This document shows positions 36,401 to 49,704 of a stretch of DNA of 64,000 nucleotides, piece by piece. The DNA is taken from contig JALDNG010000101.1 in assembly GCA_024349245.1 (NCBI GenBank), forward strand, positions 880,001 through 944,000, written 5' to 3'. The notes beneath the pieces were generated by a model. It made no database searches. It had not been told where the DNA came from and saw only the letters and a program-made list of their open reading frames with translations. This stretch comes from Neodontobutis hainanensis (lineage: Eukaryota > Chordata > Actinopteri > Gobiiformes > Odontobutidae). The position numbers and the translations under genes are program-made. The stretch's first letter is position 1. Each line of letters opens with the position of its first letter.

Positions 36401-36800
36401 ATGATAAGAAGGTAGGGACCTTAACATGATATATTCAGCTGCCTGCAGTTGTTCAAAAAGTAGGCTGTTGTCTGCAGCGAGCTGAAGAAACACTACATTA
36501 ACTTTATGTAGCCCATAGTTTATCGAAGTCTCACAAACTCCTCGCTTTGAGCGTTCCCATGGAGACCCAGAGAAGCGCATTTACTCACCAATATGATTTA
36601 TAATCTCTGGTTTATTAAATAAAGGTAAAGCTGTGATTGTAAATTAAAAAAAATCTTAATAGTAATATCATGATATGAGGATATAGTAAATTTAAACTAA
36701 CTATCCCTCTCCTTTCTTGATATTGTCCACTTGGTCCACAGCACAATTAAGCTTAATAAAATGTGACTATAGGTATCCTGCATATATTTAAGTTGATTAT
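33494..36800 (+). other. PDE4 intron
   Basis: AT-rich intron with a 32-base T run at 34570-34594 and several A/T tracts. No exon or mobile element was recognised. Confidence 0.5.
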
Positions 36801-36807
36801 CACATGT

Positions 36808-36935
36808 GGCCTCTGTAACTCATCTGGTTAAGTGCAGTACCTTGTGCATATAACCCGGGTATGAATCCTGACTTGGTCACAAGCCAGGATTCAACTAGGA
36901 GCGTCACACAAAACCCAGGGCCGGCACTGAGAAAG
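36808..36935 (+). mobile_element. tRNA-derived SINE relic
   Basis: GTAACTCATCTGGTTAAGTG is A-box-like and CCCGGGTATGAATCC about 35 bases later is B-box-like (GGTTCGAATCC type). A short tail follows (ACAAGCCAGGATTCAACTAG). Degraded and without a clear poly-A or target duplication. Confidence 0.45.
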
Positions 36936-37651
36936 ACTATTGGGCCTAGAGCATGTTATGGGACAAGTTGTTATTTGTAACACATAGTTAACTTTTTCTT
37001 TTTTTCCTGTTAACTGATCTACATTGCATTAATATTTATCCCAATTTTTCTGGTAACATACACTAATCTTCAGTATATTTGTAAAACTGGCCCTTTGCTC
37101 ATTGTAATTTTTTACTGCAGTGGGAGGTGTGGTCAAATTTTCTGAACTCTGGGCATAAGGCATGTGCTTTGCAAGTGTCCTCCGAACTCCTCCAGCCGTG
37201 AGCCTGTTTGGATCATATGAGGAGATCAAAGCAGGAGATTTTTGACCACAGCCAAAAATACAGGCTTCCAGAAGGAAACACAACAAGCCTCTATTCTCCC
37301 TTTTACCTGATTTGTACATGCTGCTCCGTGGCTCCACATTGGGGATCAAAGCCAGGTTAACTCTATTTGCATTGCCATACAACACAATGGTTAATTTATT
37401 AGATAGAATAATACAAACACAGCTTTCATGTGAATGCATAGTTTATATATTATAACAATGTCATGCTGTGAGTAGGGTTTGGTATTTTTTTAATTTTACC
37501 AATTCCAATTCTGCTAATCAAATCTGGTTCATATCAATTCTCTGTTCCGATTCCAATATTTTTTGAGGGGAGAAAAAAAAATAGCAAATACTTCAAGAAA
37601 GAAAATCTTACCTTATTGTCACATTAACACTATAACCAGTTAATTTATGTA

Positions 37652-39044
37652 ACGTTTACCTGATAATCCTAGCAGAATTTTTGATTTTTCAGAGAATATA
37701 AATGATAATACAAAAACCTTTCTTTCAACCATAGCTAGTGGTTGGGTGAGCATTTATTGTCAAACAATTGTGTTTATTCTTTTTAAATGATAATGACAAC
37801 AGAAACAACTCAAATGGCCCTGATCAAAAGTTTGTGATTTTGGCCTGATTAGATGCACACAAGTCGACACAAACCGGTTTGAATGGTTATTAAAGGTACC
37901 CATCCTCACCTGTGATCTGTTTGCTTGTAATCACCGTGTGTGTATAAATGGTCAGTGCATTTCTATATTCTGAGTCATGAGGAAAGCAAAAGAATTGTCA
38001 AAGGATCTGCAGGAAAAGGTAATTGAACTGTATAAAACAGGAAAGGGATATAAAAAGATATCCAAGGACTTGAGAATCAGCAGTGTTTAAACTCTAATTA
38101 AGAATTAGAAAATGAAAAGGTCAGGTAGACAAACAAAAATTTCAGCAACAACTGCCAGGAAAATTGTTTGGGATGCAAAGAAAAACCCACAAATAACTTC
38201 AGCTGAAATACAGGACTCTCTAAAAAAAAGGGGTGTGGCTGTTTCAAGATGCACAATAAGGAGGATTGAAGAAAAATGGGCTGCATGTTTGAGAAAGCCA
38301 TTACTATGCAAATGCCACAAAGCATCCCGCTTACAATACGCCAAACAGCACAGAGACAAGCCTCAAAACTTCTGGAACAAAGTCATTTGGATAGATGCAA
38401 CCAAAATGTAACTTTTTGGCCACAACTATAAACGTAACATTTGGAGAGGAGTCAACAAGGTCTATGATGAAAGATAAACCATTCCTGCTGTGAAACATGG
38501 AGGTGGATCTGATGTTTTGGGGATGTGTGAGCTACAAAGGCACAGGAAAAGATGAATGCAGCATTGTATCAGAAAATTCTGGAGGAAAATTTGCACTCAT
38601 CGGCCCAGAAGCTGACAGCTGACTGGCTACAGCAGCAAAAAGTGAAGGTTCTGGACCTTACCATCTCAGTCTCCTGACCTCAATATCATTGAGCCACTCT
38701 GAGGAGATCTCAGACTTGCAGTTCATGCAAGACAGCTCAATAATTTACAGGAACTGGAGGCTTTTTGCCAAGAAGAATGTGCAACTTTACCATCTGAGAA
38801 AATAAAGAGCCTCATCAACAACTACCACAAAAGACTTCAAGCTGTCATTGATGTTAAAGGTGGCAACACATGCTATTAAGTTATTAATTTACTAGGGTTT
38901 TGATCAGGGTCATTTGGGTAGTTTCTGTTGTTATTATGATTTGAAAAGAGTGAAAAAAGGTTTTTGTGTTATCATTCATATTTTCTGAAAAATGAACCCC
39001 CAAAAAAATTCACAAATTCTGCTTAAAACTTATGAGCACAACTG
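37652..39044 (+). mobile_element. Tc1-like transposon nested in the hAT-type element
   Basis: Long terminal inverted repeats: CAACAGAAACAACTCAAATG then GCCCTGATCAAAAG (from 37797) mirrors TTTTGATCAGGGTCATTTGG then GTAGTTTCTGTTGTT (from 38898). The outer right end TTATGAGCACAACTG is followed by TA at 39045. The outer left end is more diverged and its border at about 37652, after a TA, is approximate. Confidence 0.82.
37978..38879 (+). pseudogene. Tc1 transposase remnant
   Basis: Starts MRKAKELSKDLQEKVIELYK with the N-terminal helix-turn-helix of fish Tc1 transposases. It continues after stops with RSGRQTKISATTARKIVWDA and RLQYAKQHRDKPQNFW. WIDATK corresponds to the first catalytic Asp region (usually W-S-D-E), and SQSPDLNIIEPL holds the second. 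The end is HKRLQAVIDVKGGNTCY, the usual family C terminus. Several stops and a frameshift make it non-functional. Confidence 0.88.
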
Positions 39045-39647
39045 TACCTGTATTTTAAGAGTGTGAGATGCTGCTATTGCTGATAATTTTAACATCTGGT
39101 GCGTTAGACTTAAACATTGTGCATTCCTTTAAATTGATGCTGTGTTAAAGCAAATGTTTCATCATATTAGAGGTACTTCCGCCCTCAAATATCTTTACTA
39201 TAGTAAAGATAATATCTTTATCTTTACTACAGGTATTGCTTGTGGCAACTCTATCATCTTTTTTGCCAAAGTTTAACCAAACTTTTGAACGCTTGCTGCG
39301 TCATAGAGCCAAATGTAATGAACTGCGCATGTGCATAATGAGATCAGGTTCTTGTTGCAGATCCTGGCAGACAGATACAGATACAACCATAAAATGCTCA
39401 CTGCTCACCCGCTGTGCAAGAGTGACTGAAGAAGTCAGGTATTAATGAACAGAACCGAAATGCACGCACAGAATCTCTGGTTCTGTGAAGTTTGTTATCA
39501 GTTCTAGAATGGAACTGGTTCTCGATAACCAGCCCTAGCTGTTAGCTGAATGTCATGTGCTTTTGTTCAATATTCCCTAAATAATTCTGATATCAATATC
39601 TGTTCATAGCTTCAATGCCTCCTTCTGATTAACATTTTTAGAATGAA

Positions 39648-40475
39648 CACCTACTATAGTGTACAGTTTGGTATAGTATAAAGTAGTGTGGTGTAGTATT
39701 TGTAGTATTGTTTAGTGGAGTATAGTGCAGTATATTGGAGTGGAGTCAGGCCCAATCCCAATTCTATCCCTTAGCCCTTCGCCCTTGTTTTGCGCGTTCA
39801 CAGGAGACGATTGGGTGTCCCAATAGACATTTAGATCAAGAGGATGGGGGAAATGGATTAGGATGTACATCCCTCCAAATGGAGATTTTTCAGGGACCAC
39901 ACTTGAAACAAAAGATTAATATAAATTCTCAGCATGCAGTACATTCACCTGTACTGTAAGAGAGGTGCAAACTGTAACAAAGAGTTTAAATTACAACAGT
40001 CCTGTTTTATGTTCCTTTAATTTTGAACTTTTTTATGTCCTAATCCGTTTTCTTCTCTAAAGTTAGAGAATTGGAATTGGGCCTTAGTATAGAGTAGTGG
40101 AGCATAGTGTAGTAGAATAGAGGGTAGTTTGGTGGAGTGGAGCGTAGTAAAGTATAGTGTAGTATAGATTAGTGAAGTGTGGTGTAGTATAGTGTAGTGG
40201 CGTGAGGTATACTGCAGTATTAGTACAGAGTAGTGTATTGTAAGTATTGGGTAGTAGGCCAGAGTGTCATACAGTGTAGTATAGAATGGTGTAGTGGAAT
40301 GTGGTATTGTGTATAGAGTAGTGTGGTGCAGTATAGTGTAGTAGAGTATAGAATATTGAGGTGTAGTATAATATAGTGTTTTGGAGTGTGGAATAGAATA
40401 GAGTAGTGGTGTAGTATAGTGTAGTAGAGTATGGCATAGAGCAGTTTTATATAGTATAGAATAATGACATGGCAG
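39648..40475. repeat. TAGTG/TATAG-rich degenerate simple repeat
   Basis: Irregular repetition of short units such as TAGTATAGTG and GTAGTGGAG over about 500 bases, split by a 338-bp insert. A minus-strand open frame of 166 codons at 40017-40517 (Tyr-, Thr-, His- and Leu-rich) is a by-product of this composition. Confidence 0.88.
39747..40084. mobile_element. MITE with AGGCCCAATCCCAATTCT ends
   Basis: Left end CAGGCCCAATCCCAATTCTA and right end AGAGAATTGGAATTGGGCCT are inverted repeats with one or two mismatches. The 338-bp body has no coding capacity. It interrupts the TAGTG-rich repeat. The target duplication cannot be read with certainty in this degenerate context. Confidence 0.78.
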
Positions 40476-42866
40476 TATATAGTAAACCCAGCCCTCTATT
40501 GTAAAAAATATGTTCATATTGTGCGTTTTTCATATCAGATTATTTTTTAACTACATTATACAATTACAAATAAGATCTTTCCTAAATTTCTGTGTAGCTG
40601 TACATTTCTTTAGAATGATGCTTTTATGGTTTGTTTAGTTTGAATTGCATTAAAATAATATTTTACTTGCCCACAGTGCGTTTAGTGGAAGCCATTACAG
40701 TCTTGTGTAAATAAAACAAAGCAGTCTGTTGTGAAGCAGATGTGTCCCTCACAATAGACAACTCAGGCCTGAATTAAATGGTACCAGGGCACCATTCATT
40801 TCACCCTCAAACTCAAATTACACATACACACATACACATACACGTTTAAGTCAAATATTAATGAAACCATAACTTAAATTATATTATAATAATATTAGAT
40901 TGTTTGAAACACTCTATATTGTACATATTGTTGCCACTGAAAGACATATGTTTCATACAGATTGATTTGAGAGACGTGTTTGAGCCTGTTAAGAGAATAG
41001 TTGTGTGACAGTTGGGGAGAGACATTTCTGTTCATCTGGGAGAGGGGGGTCTGACTGCACACAGGAGATAAATGGGACAAAGTGAGTGCAGGGCGGGGGC
41101 AGGTGAAGATAGTGCTGCTTTAAGCGCTCTGATAATGGGGCTCGACTCATGATGACAGTGTGAACAGAAACTCAACATCAAAGCTTCAGTTTCAATAATG
41201 TTCAGTTGTATTAGACCAGACTATAGTGCTTAAATTACTTTTTTATTTATTTGATAAATGTAATCTTAAAGCTATACCTGGAAACTTTTAAAACACAAAG
41301 GCTCAAATGTATTATTTTATGTATCATCAAAGTTAGTATGTTGGTCCATAAAATGTAAAAAGCAAGAATAACCTCTCTTTCATAGTCACAGTTTGTCCAG
41401 CTCACCACATACGCCACTATGAAACTCTGGTTGACACAATCTCCTCAGATCAATACAAATATCCTTACAGCTGATGTATATATGATGCATATTTATATGT
41501 AGATGATCCACGGTTATATGTAACAGCCCTATGTCAGTTTGCTATTACAGACAGCTCTTGCTATGTGTTGCTTTAAAGGTAATGATGTCTACTGTATGAA
41601 CCTGGGTTGTAGATTTTGCATTTACTTAAACAATACTACAAAAGAATAATTTATCAGCAACTTTAATTACTGAGATTTAAAGAGAATGTATGCAGTGTCT
41701 TATTGAGCTTTTGAGTTTATCCTTTACTGTTATGTTTAATTAACAATGTCAAAGTGTCAGTGGATCTCCTCAGTGTTGTGCATAATTGTGTCAATACAAT
41801 GTGTATGCCTTTTGGGGTACTTGGTACCATACGATACATTACAGTTTTTAATCCAGATTACAACACAGTGCAGTGATTCGGCAGACAAGAATACTGGTAT
41901 CTATGAGAAGTAGTTAAAAAAGGTGGATGTTGTTTCTTAATACTTTGCATCATTGTGCCATTTTTATGTATTTTGTCTGAAAGTAACCAATGTCTATCCT
42001 ATCCTTTTCAGTCTTTGCATAGTCCCCCTTTTGAACGTCAATTTTCACAACACACAAAAGGAGAGGATTTTATAAAAATGGCAGTTTGTAATGTATGATA
42101 AACAACTCAACTTACAATTTGCTAATTTTTTAACAGTAAGTGGCTGAGAAAAGACATTGTCTTTGAACTATGAAAAAAAAATCAACAACTAATGATTTTA
42201 ATATCCATAAAGGAACAGTCAAATGTATACATGGCCTCATGTGTTACTATGCAGCTCTAACTCGGATAAGAATAGATCTATTAGCTGGTCAAAAGGGTCT
42301 TCCAACTGAAAAAACTAAAGAAAAACATAAAATGTCAAGTGAGGCCACCAAACTGAAAGGGCAAAAAGTGTCAATGTCAGAGGTCCCAATATAGCCGGCA
42401 GCCCCCCACCCCCCTCAGCAGTGGGCCCAGCCAGATTAGTCAATAGGGCCTGTGTGGCTGCTCCGTGCGTCACTGCTGTACTCCATATTTTCAGCATGAC
42501 TGATTTCCCCAATCGCCTCCACAGCCCCATCGATTGACAAAGCTGGGACAGGGCTAACACTGGCCAAATCCTGACGCCAAACAGACAGAGTAGATTCAGT
42601 GATGACACCGCTGAAAATGATCTAGCATTTGTCAGAAATTGATAAGGCTTTAAAAGAGGTGACATAATAAAGACGGCTGCAAAGAGACAGGACATTTGAA
42701 GTTTGCATCACTATATCTTATATCCTCAAGGCATCAATGAACATCTTTGCTTTTCAGATTTACAACAGAATCAAATAAATGCAAGCTTTCACATTTATTT
42801 AACATTAACATTAAAGTCTAATGTTTTGATTAGACTCAGACACTGATTGGAAGTGAGTGCGTTTTG

Positions 42867-42883
42867 CCGCCACTAGAGGGCAA
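42867..42883 (+). promoter_or_regulatory. CTCF-like motif
   Basis: CCGCCACTAGAGGGCAA fits the CTCF core (CCASNAGRGGGC). Same orientation as the motifs at 19144 and 46318. Confidence 0.35.
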
Positions 42884-45800
42884 AACTCTCCAAGCCAGAC
42901 ACTGTTGAAGTGCACCAACTGTATTTAAAAGGACCAGGCATCCACTGTTCTTTTCATTTGTTAAGACATACACCACTGACCTATGGCCTAGTGTGGGCTA
43001 TATATTTTTTTCTATAACATACTAACTAATGTGATTTTTTTTTAAAAGGAATAGTTCATTATTTTTTCATTATCATTAACAGCTGTCAGCATAGTAGTTG
43101 GAGACACGGGACATAGACATAGACTAATGTGTACAGTGTAAAGCTATAGAAATGTTTTCCCTCATATTTAAAGCTACTTTAATATTACTCTTGCTGTCTG
43201 ACCAATAAAATGCAATTTAAATATTGTTTTATATATAAAAATATTTCCTTACTTTTTATGCTCAATGCCAAAACAACAAGCAGCAGGCAATGTGCATTCC
43301 CCCATTGTAAAAAAAAAAAAAAGAAGCAGTTTAGGTTGGATGTCTTTGAGTTTTGTTCCTCTCTTTCTCCATAGACCAGGACTTTATATAATACACACTT
43401 AAACAAAGTCTTGTTGGAACATTTAAAATGTGTTCTGTTTGATCAAAATGCATGGCTAATTTACAGCACATCACACAGGCTTCACCCTGTTTGTGTTTCC
43501 ATTTCCTGTCAATTTCCTGCCACTTCAGTAAATCAAGGCATTACAGATATAACATGACTTCGACTCTTTAATTCATTATGGCCATTGCCAATACCATTTG
43601 CTTCACACAGTGTATAGCCAGGGCAGAGGAAACCATATAAACATTTGATGCTTATGCTGACAGTAGTTTTAGAAGTGTTGTTATAGTGAGTTACAGTGTG
43701 TTTTCACTCTCCCCAACTACAACAGTAGGTTTTGTTTCTGTTGCTCAACGCTCTCTTTAAAGCCATCTCCTGCATGCACTGCACCTTTTTGTAGGCTGCC
43801 ATGTGCCCAGGTCAAGTGAATCACACTGAGGATCTTTACTATTACTGACTGAGCTGAAACATGATGTCCGACATCACTGGAGTTAAATTTAGACTCTTGC
43901 CGCAGCCTCACGCCAGCTCCTGACCACTTTGCACTTTTGATCAAACATATTCCCAGATTGTTTTGTTTTATAAAAGTCATGAATAGCGCTCATATCGCTT
44001 GATGTATCATTTTGGCAGATGTTATGGCGGTGCAGATTAATTGGAGTCAGCTTTTCGGCAAAGCACTCCGTCACACTGCATTGACTTCACAAGCTTGTTA
44101 CCCAGGAATGCTATCCATGCTGCTGAGCATCCAAAACATGAGGTCAGCAGGCCCCTCTTTGCCAATTACGCTCCATTACAGCCATAACTAAAGGGCTCGC
44201 AGGGGTTTATGATACTTTCACCTTGGTACATCGTGTGAGAGTAAAGCTGTCTATGGAGCCAGATACAGAAAGCAGGACCAAACACTTCACGTCTGTTTCC
44301 TTTCAAACCTTCACTTACTTCCACCTCTGTGACGCAGGTACATTACAGAAAGGTTGGTAAACTTCCAAATAACGAGTGTCTGAATGTCAGTGAACATCCA
44401 TCTTTCCTAAAGCGTTTTATTTCTTGAACGGCATAAGATTGTTTGTCCAAGGTCCTCTTGTTGGTCCCTCCAATGTGTGTTTGGCTGAAATGGCCAGCCA
44501 CAAATCCAAGTTGGGCTTCCCTTACATATATAGATACTCTTACATAGTGTCGACACGCGGGAGAAAAGGGTTCTGTCTTTATCCTGCAATAGAAGGTAGT
44601 AACAAAGCATCACTAAATCAAGATGGTTCAAGCATATTTATTCATGAAAACCATCCATGTGCCTTTTGGTTTTGACTTCACACATGGATGTATTATAATG
44701 TCAGGATAAGGCACCCCACCCCTCTTTGATGTCAATTCCACTGGTGGACACTCACGGCATTGCAGCAAATATGTATATTGTGGCATAGAGAGTAATAAAA
44801 AAAGAGACACCTGGTGTACAGCCATAAACTGACATAATAGTGGTACTTGTTATTAGTGTTTATCTTCTGTTTTTCTATAAAAATATTTCTGTTAAAAATC
44901 TCCAGATCTGCTAAAATCTAACTTTTTTTATTTTGAAAACGTCACTGCTCTTTATGAACTTTAAGCCCATTGGTCAGATCCAATCACGTGGAACATGACA
45001 GCATGCTTTCTGAATTGCACGGTGCGAAAATACATCTGAAAATCAACAGCAGCCATGATTTATTGAGCATCCTGATATGATAATGCATCCATGCTTTGAC
45101 ACCTAGCCCTTTCTCTGCACATAGTGAAAAGAGCTTGTGTGAAGTGAATGTAATACTTCACACTAGAAGCTTTGGAAGGGGACAGTGGCTTACCTTTTTG
45201 CTGTGTTGCTCGTGGAGCATAAATAGGACAAAAACAAAGTATTTGAAACAATTCCCGGCAACCATAAAAGGGGAATATGAGACTCAGGAAGGGAACTCAA
45301 AGGTTGAATATAATAAGTGGCGGGTTCTCAGTGAGATATTACATATGCTTTAACTTGTAGGAGCACTTTATCAGATTAAAATGAGTTCCACTGAGATCCT
45401 GATGTAAGATATTACCCACAGTCTTCATGTCAGAGCGGAAAAAAGCTGTTTTTATTGGATGTAGGCCACTTTACCACAGGAAGCTGGAACATATATAAGG
45501 CTCTTTAGTTTTTGTATATGTTCAGATTTCCTTAAATAGTGTGTCTCAATGACTATCGAGAGACCAATGTTTTACTGAAGAATTACAATGGTAAACAGGT
45601 AGGGCTGCATGTATGACTTATTGCTTCATATGGAAGTGAACTTGTTCACATATTCAGCAGTTAAAGTGTTAAAGTAAGTGTGTTTTTAACAAGCCTGCTT
45701 TAATTTTAATGCTTCATAACTGTAAGTGTTTTTCCTTTATCATTCCTTCTCACTCTGGTGAATCCAAAGCAATGTGACAGCGCCATTGATGGATGCACCA

Positions 45801-46317
45801 GTTTAATTTTATTAAGTCAAATGGCCTAATGGGATTGAACTCCAAGTCCATTTATGGGAATGTTTTTATGAAAGAGCACCACATGTTGGCTTTAAAATAG
45901 AGATTTAAGACTGCAACACAGTCTTCCAAATTTAATATATTTCCTCTTTTCCCTCTGAGGCAGTTTGGTGCTGGTGAGACCCATTGTTCAATTTTAAACT
46001 AGTTCATCACCTGAAGATGTGTCAGACTCCAATGTAGAGGTCTCAGGCTTTCAAATCAAGACCATAAAAGTTACAGCATTGTTGCAGTTTTATTTGGTCA
46101 AGTTCTCTTTCACACTGTCAAAAAACCTACTTAATAAGGGCCACCCCCCAACTGTGGGGGCACTACAGCAAAAATTTGTAAAGGGAAACAACATGGAAGA
46201 AGAAGAAAGAGAAAGTGCTTGTCTGTAACAAGCCTCTCTCATGGAATCTCTTAAACGGTCCTCGAGTAAGGGCGCCGCCATACAGCAAAATACAGCAATA
46301 CAGCGATATACCGCCAT

Positions 46318-46331
46318 CCACCAGAGGGCAG
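46318..46331 (+). promoter_or_regulatory. CTCF-like motif
   Basis: CCACCAGAGGGCAG fits the CTCF core. It sits beside a dispersed repeat copy, so it could have been carried in by a mobile element. Confidence 0.35.
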
Positions 46332-46417
46332 GCTCCTAAAGCGGAAATATAAGGAGAAACCCAATGGCGTAATACAAGTGTAAAAATCATTTTTACAGCC
46401 TGGTACAAAAGATTGGA

Positions 46418-46545
46418 GTAAAAGCTGAAAAGCCCGGATATAACCGCAATTTTATTGCCCTGTCATAATGACAATATCGGTGAATAGATGACCAAAGGCC
46501 GGATTACATCCATTTTCTTTACAACCTATTGTCTCTAAGACACAG
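46418..46545 (+). repeat. Dispersed repeat, copy 1
   Basis: AAAAGCCCGGATATAACCGC, then TTTATTGCCCTG, TATCGGTGAATAGATGA and ACATCCATTTTCTTTACAA. The same order occurs at 58064-58190 at roughly 70 percent identity by eye. Family unknown. Confidence 0.7.
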
Positions 46546-48940
46546 GCCTTTAGTCCAGTCCATTAAATATTTTTAAAATATTTTTAAAATATTTTATTAA
46601 CAGCTGATCACCCTTTCTTCGGGGCTTTTGACACTAGATGTTTTTACTTTACGCCTCGGGTTTGTCTTTCGGTCCACTTTGCATTCTCACCTCGATCTAA
46701 CTGCACCAGGTCAGCGGAAAAGGTGTTTTGAGGCAAAATCAGAGATTCTTTTATTTTATTTTTTTTTGTAAACACCAGCGTTCACAGTTCCGAGAACCAA
46801 TGAACCCTAATCTAATATTTTCAATTTTCAGTCCCCCAACTGGGACACTTTGAAAAGCTGTGAACAGTCAGAAGGACCAGCTTGTGTTTAATGAAAGACT
46901 TGCAGAGCATGTTTTCTATTCGTGTAGTTGTGTAGTTCTCAAAGCAACTGTGTGATTGATAAGGATGACAGACAAAAGAATGGCAAGCCTGGTCACTCAA
47001 CTCTAACCTCCCATAAAGTTTCAAGAAAGTTTTAAGACTGAACGCGTAGTGTTCCTTGATCTTCTCTTTAATTTCTGCTACTCTGGTGATCATCTTGACT
47101 TGTTCTCAATCCAGAAAACCTTTGGTTGGTTTGTATGGTTGTGTCTGCAACTCTGTTAACAAAACATTAGCATGAAACCCACCTAAAAATGCTGGAAATA
47201 GAGAAAAAAAAAGGTCATACGGTCATTTTTTTTTTGAGTCAACAACAGTCTGTAGCACAATTGTAAGTTCTGTGTTTTATGTCCTATCCCTTTTCCAAAC
47301 CTGCATTAGAAAATGAGATTGGTTAAGGATTCAGTCAGTGTACAGTGTAGAAAACCCTCACTTAACAAATCTAACAAGCTAAACACAGAGACAATCCTTC
47401 CACCCTCTGTCTCTGGGAACAACGCTCATAAACTCATGCCTCCTATTTTATTTTGTGGCCAAATATTTTCTGTATAAATGTTTGTATGCACAAACACAGG
47501 AGTATGTCCTTCTTCTAGGGTTTCATGTTTACTTTTTGCATTTCTACTCTTTAAAAATACACTGCCCCAGCCATGGGTGACCTTGTATATGTTGCTGCCT
47601 AAGCCTCTGTGTGAGTACATTCTGTATAGGGGACGGACCTGTGTCTGAGCCACTTACTGTTAATACCCGATCATACTCCTAGTGTCATCAATCTCTTTAC
47701 ACAACACAAACAAAGCTAATGGGCAATCTGCATGTGGGGGACCAAAAGGGAGAGGGAACATGCACCTCAGCAATAAGTGTAGGAAGACATGGCTCACTAA
47801 ACAGAATTCAAGTGTTAGAATAAATTCAATGTATTCTGTCAATGCAAGTGACAACATGGTGAAGAACAGAAAAATTTTGAGCCAAAAACGTTAGCTCAGT
47901 TTGTCTTTGCTCTTAGTTGGCCATAACTGAATGTCTTGTATTTAAACTTACAGTGTTGAAGCATGGTCACAAGTCACAGAAGTGAAGAGTTATTGCAGCC
48001 AAAAGTGACTGCATTAAAGCATAGTGGTCGCAAAGTTAGCCTATTTAGCTAGTAATGCTAAGCTAATGTGGACAGGATGGACAGGTAATGACTGGTGATA
48101 GAAAAACATTTTTACTCTTTGTACCTTTTTTCTGCCCTATATACTTCTCAATTACCTTCTGAGCAAATTTAGTCTTCAAGTTTAATTCAAGACCCAGGTG
48201 TAGGGGCCATTTGCATGAAAACACGGGTCCTGAAAATGCAACATTCCATACGCAACATCTCCACGCAATTATACACTGAGCCACCCAAAACGGCCAATGA
48301 TGACTCTTTTTTGCTATTATGCAACCGCGTAGTAACAGAATATGTTGTGCTAAAGGGGCTAAAGGATCATAAGCTGGACAGGGACACTGTGAACCCCATC
48401 ACTGCTAAAGCTACAGTCATTACACACAAGAAGTCAGGGCTGTTCCAAAACAAGCAACTTTTTAAACTTGCTGTTTTCAGGAACATTGCTGCTAATTTCT
48501 GAAGTATAAATCAATATATATATATATATATACTACGTTTATGATGAAACAAAAGCACTATATTTTTCTATTTTTGGTCCACTTGCTGGGTTATGGCATA
48601 ATATAAGAACAAACCTCATCTGCCTTTGTATAAACGAACATCCAAAACTCAACAGAAACAGAAAGCCCTACAAACAGCCTCTTCAATATCAGTCTTATGG
48701 CCAAAATGTAACATTCAAATTAAATTTGAAATAAGAATTTGTAATATGATTGTACTGTATCTTTTCTTTTAGCATTGAGTGATTTGTTTTTATTGAAGAA
48801 ACCACAGCTCTTCAAAGTACCATCATAAAAACATATCAGGAATGTCTTGTTTTTCATAGAAAACTTGTTTTTCTAATGTGCAGGTGACAGTAAATGGCTT
48901 GAATCTGATCCATTTGGACACCTCTGTGCACATCAGACGA

Positions 48941-49704
48941 GTAAGGGGTTAAAACTGCAAAACCCTTTTTGAAAAGCTTGCTGTAATCCCGCCCCCTTTT
49001 CTCAGCTCTGACCTCACTCTCAAACTTCTTCCCCCTTGTGTATGACCCCCTCCACTACCACCACCACCCCCTCCCCCATAAACACACTTGCATTCAGAGG
49101 GACAGACACTTGCCTGATCACATGCCTACTGTGACGCATTCGCCTGCTTCGTCACACACAGTGCAAGACAAAGCAAGTTTGTCCGGGGAAAGGAGAGGTT
49201 TGTCTTTGCTCTGTGATTAAAGGTAATGCAGCCCGGGGGGTGAGAGGAGGAAGCAGCCAGACAGACAAGGAAAAGGGCAGCAATGTCGCAACATATTTAG
49301 ACGGGACCCACAAGCCGGTGGACGAAAAGAGCCCTGCTGAAAGTGATGCAAAGCCTTCTCTCCAGAAAATTGGCACATAGTGGGAAATAGGTGCTTGGAA
49401 AGAAATCAAATCCATCCAAATCCAAAAAAAGAAAAAAAGAACATTTTCTTGAGCATGGATTTCAATGGAAGCATGAAGCTGAATCTTGGAAGCTCTTAAA
49501 GAAGGTCCCTGCTATCCAAGGGAGTTATGAGCACTCCTGGGAGGACTGACAGAGCGAGACATCCAAGGAAGCGGGCTGGTGGCGGTGCACTGCCCAGAGA
49601 TGGTCCCGAGCTGAGGAGACGCAAAAGAGGCGGAGGGTGAGGACTAGTAGAAATAAAAAAAAGAGTAAAAAAAAAAGAAACGCTGTAGGGATAAAGGATA
49701 AAAC
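48941..49704 (+). promoter_or_regulatory. Probable promoter and leader of the fourth PDE4 first exon
   Basis: GC-richer block with a GC box (CCCGCCCCC, near 48989), C-rich tracts, and two inverted cAMP-response half-sites, TGACG at 49132-49136 and CGTCA at 49150-49154. The leader would contain short upstream open frames at 49455-49499 (14 codons) and 49527-49640 (37 codons, Arg/Gly-rich). In-frame TAA at 49699 ends three bases before the last codon preceding the start. A GTAATG near 49222 could be a leader donor. Feedback by cAMP on a PDE4 promoter would make sense but is inference. Confidence 0.45.

Larger units (their letters stand above)
37473..39537. mobile_element. Non-autonomous hAT-type element interrupted by a Tc1 element
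   Basis: Left end TAGGGTTTGGTATTTTTT and right end ATAACCAGCCCTA form imperfect terminal inverted repeats (TAGGGcTgG...). Flanking octamers are GCTGTGAG (37465-37472) and GCTGTTAG (39538-39545), 7 of 8 identical, as for a hAT target duplication. Without the nested Tc1 element it would be about 670 bp, with no coding capacity seen. Confidence 0.75.
40476..48940 (+). other. PDE4 intron
   Basis: About 8.5 kb of AT-rich DNA. It contains two CTCF-like motifs and one copy of a dispersed repeat (listed separately), an (AT)n tract at 48514-48533 and poly-A/T tracts. Open frames of 60-126 codons are scattered on both strands without splice sites or recognisable domains. Confidence 0.5.

Noticed and set aside
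40017..40517. 166-codon minus-strand open frame rich in Tyr, Thr, His and Leu
   Set aside because: Produced by the TAGTG/TATAG-type repeat and the MITE within it; no domain or splice context.
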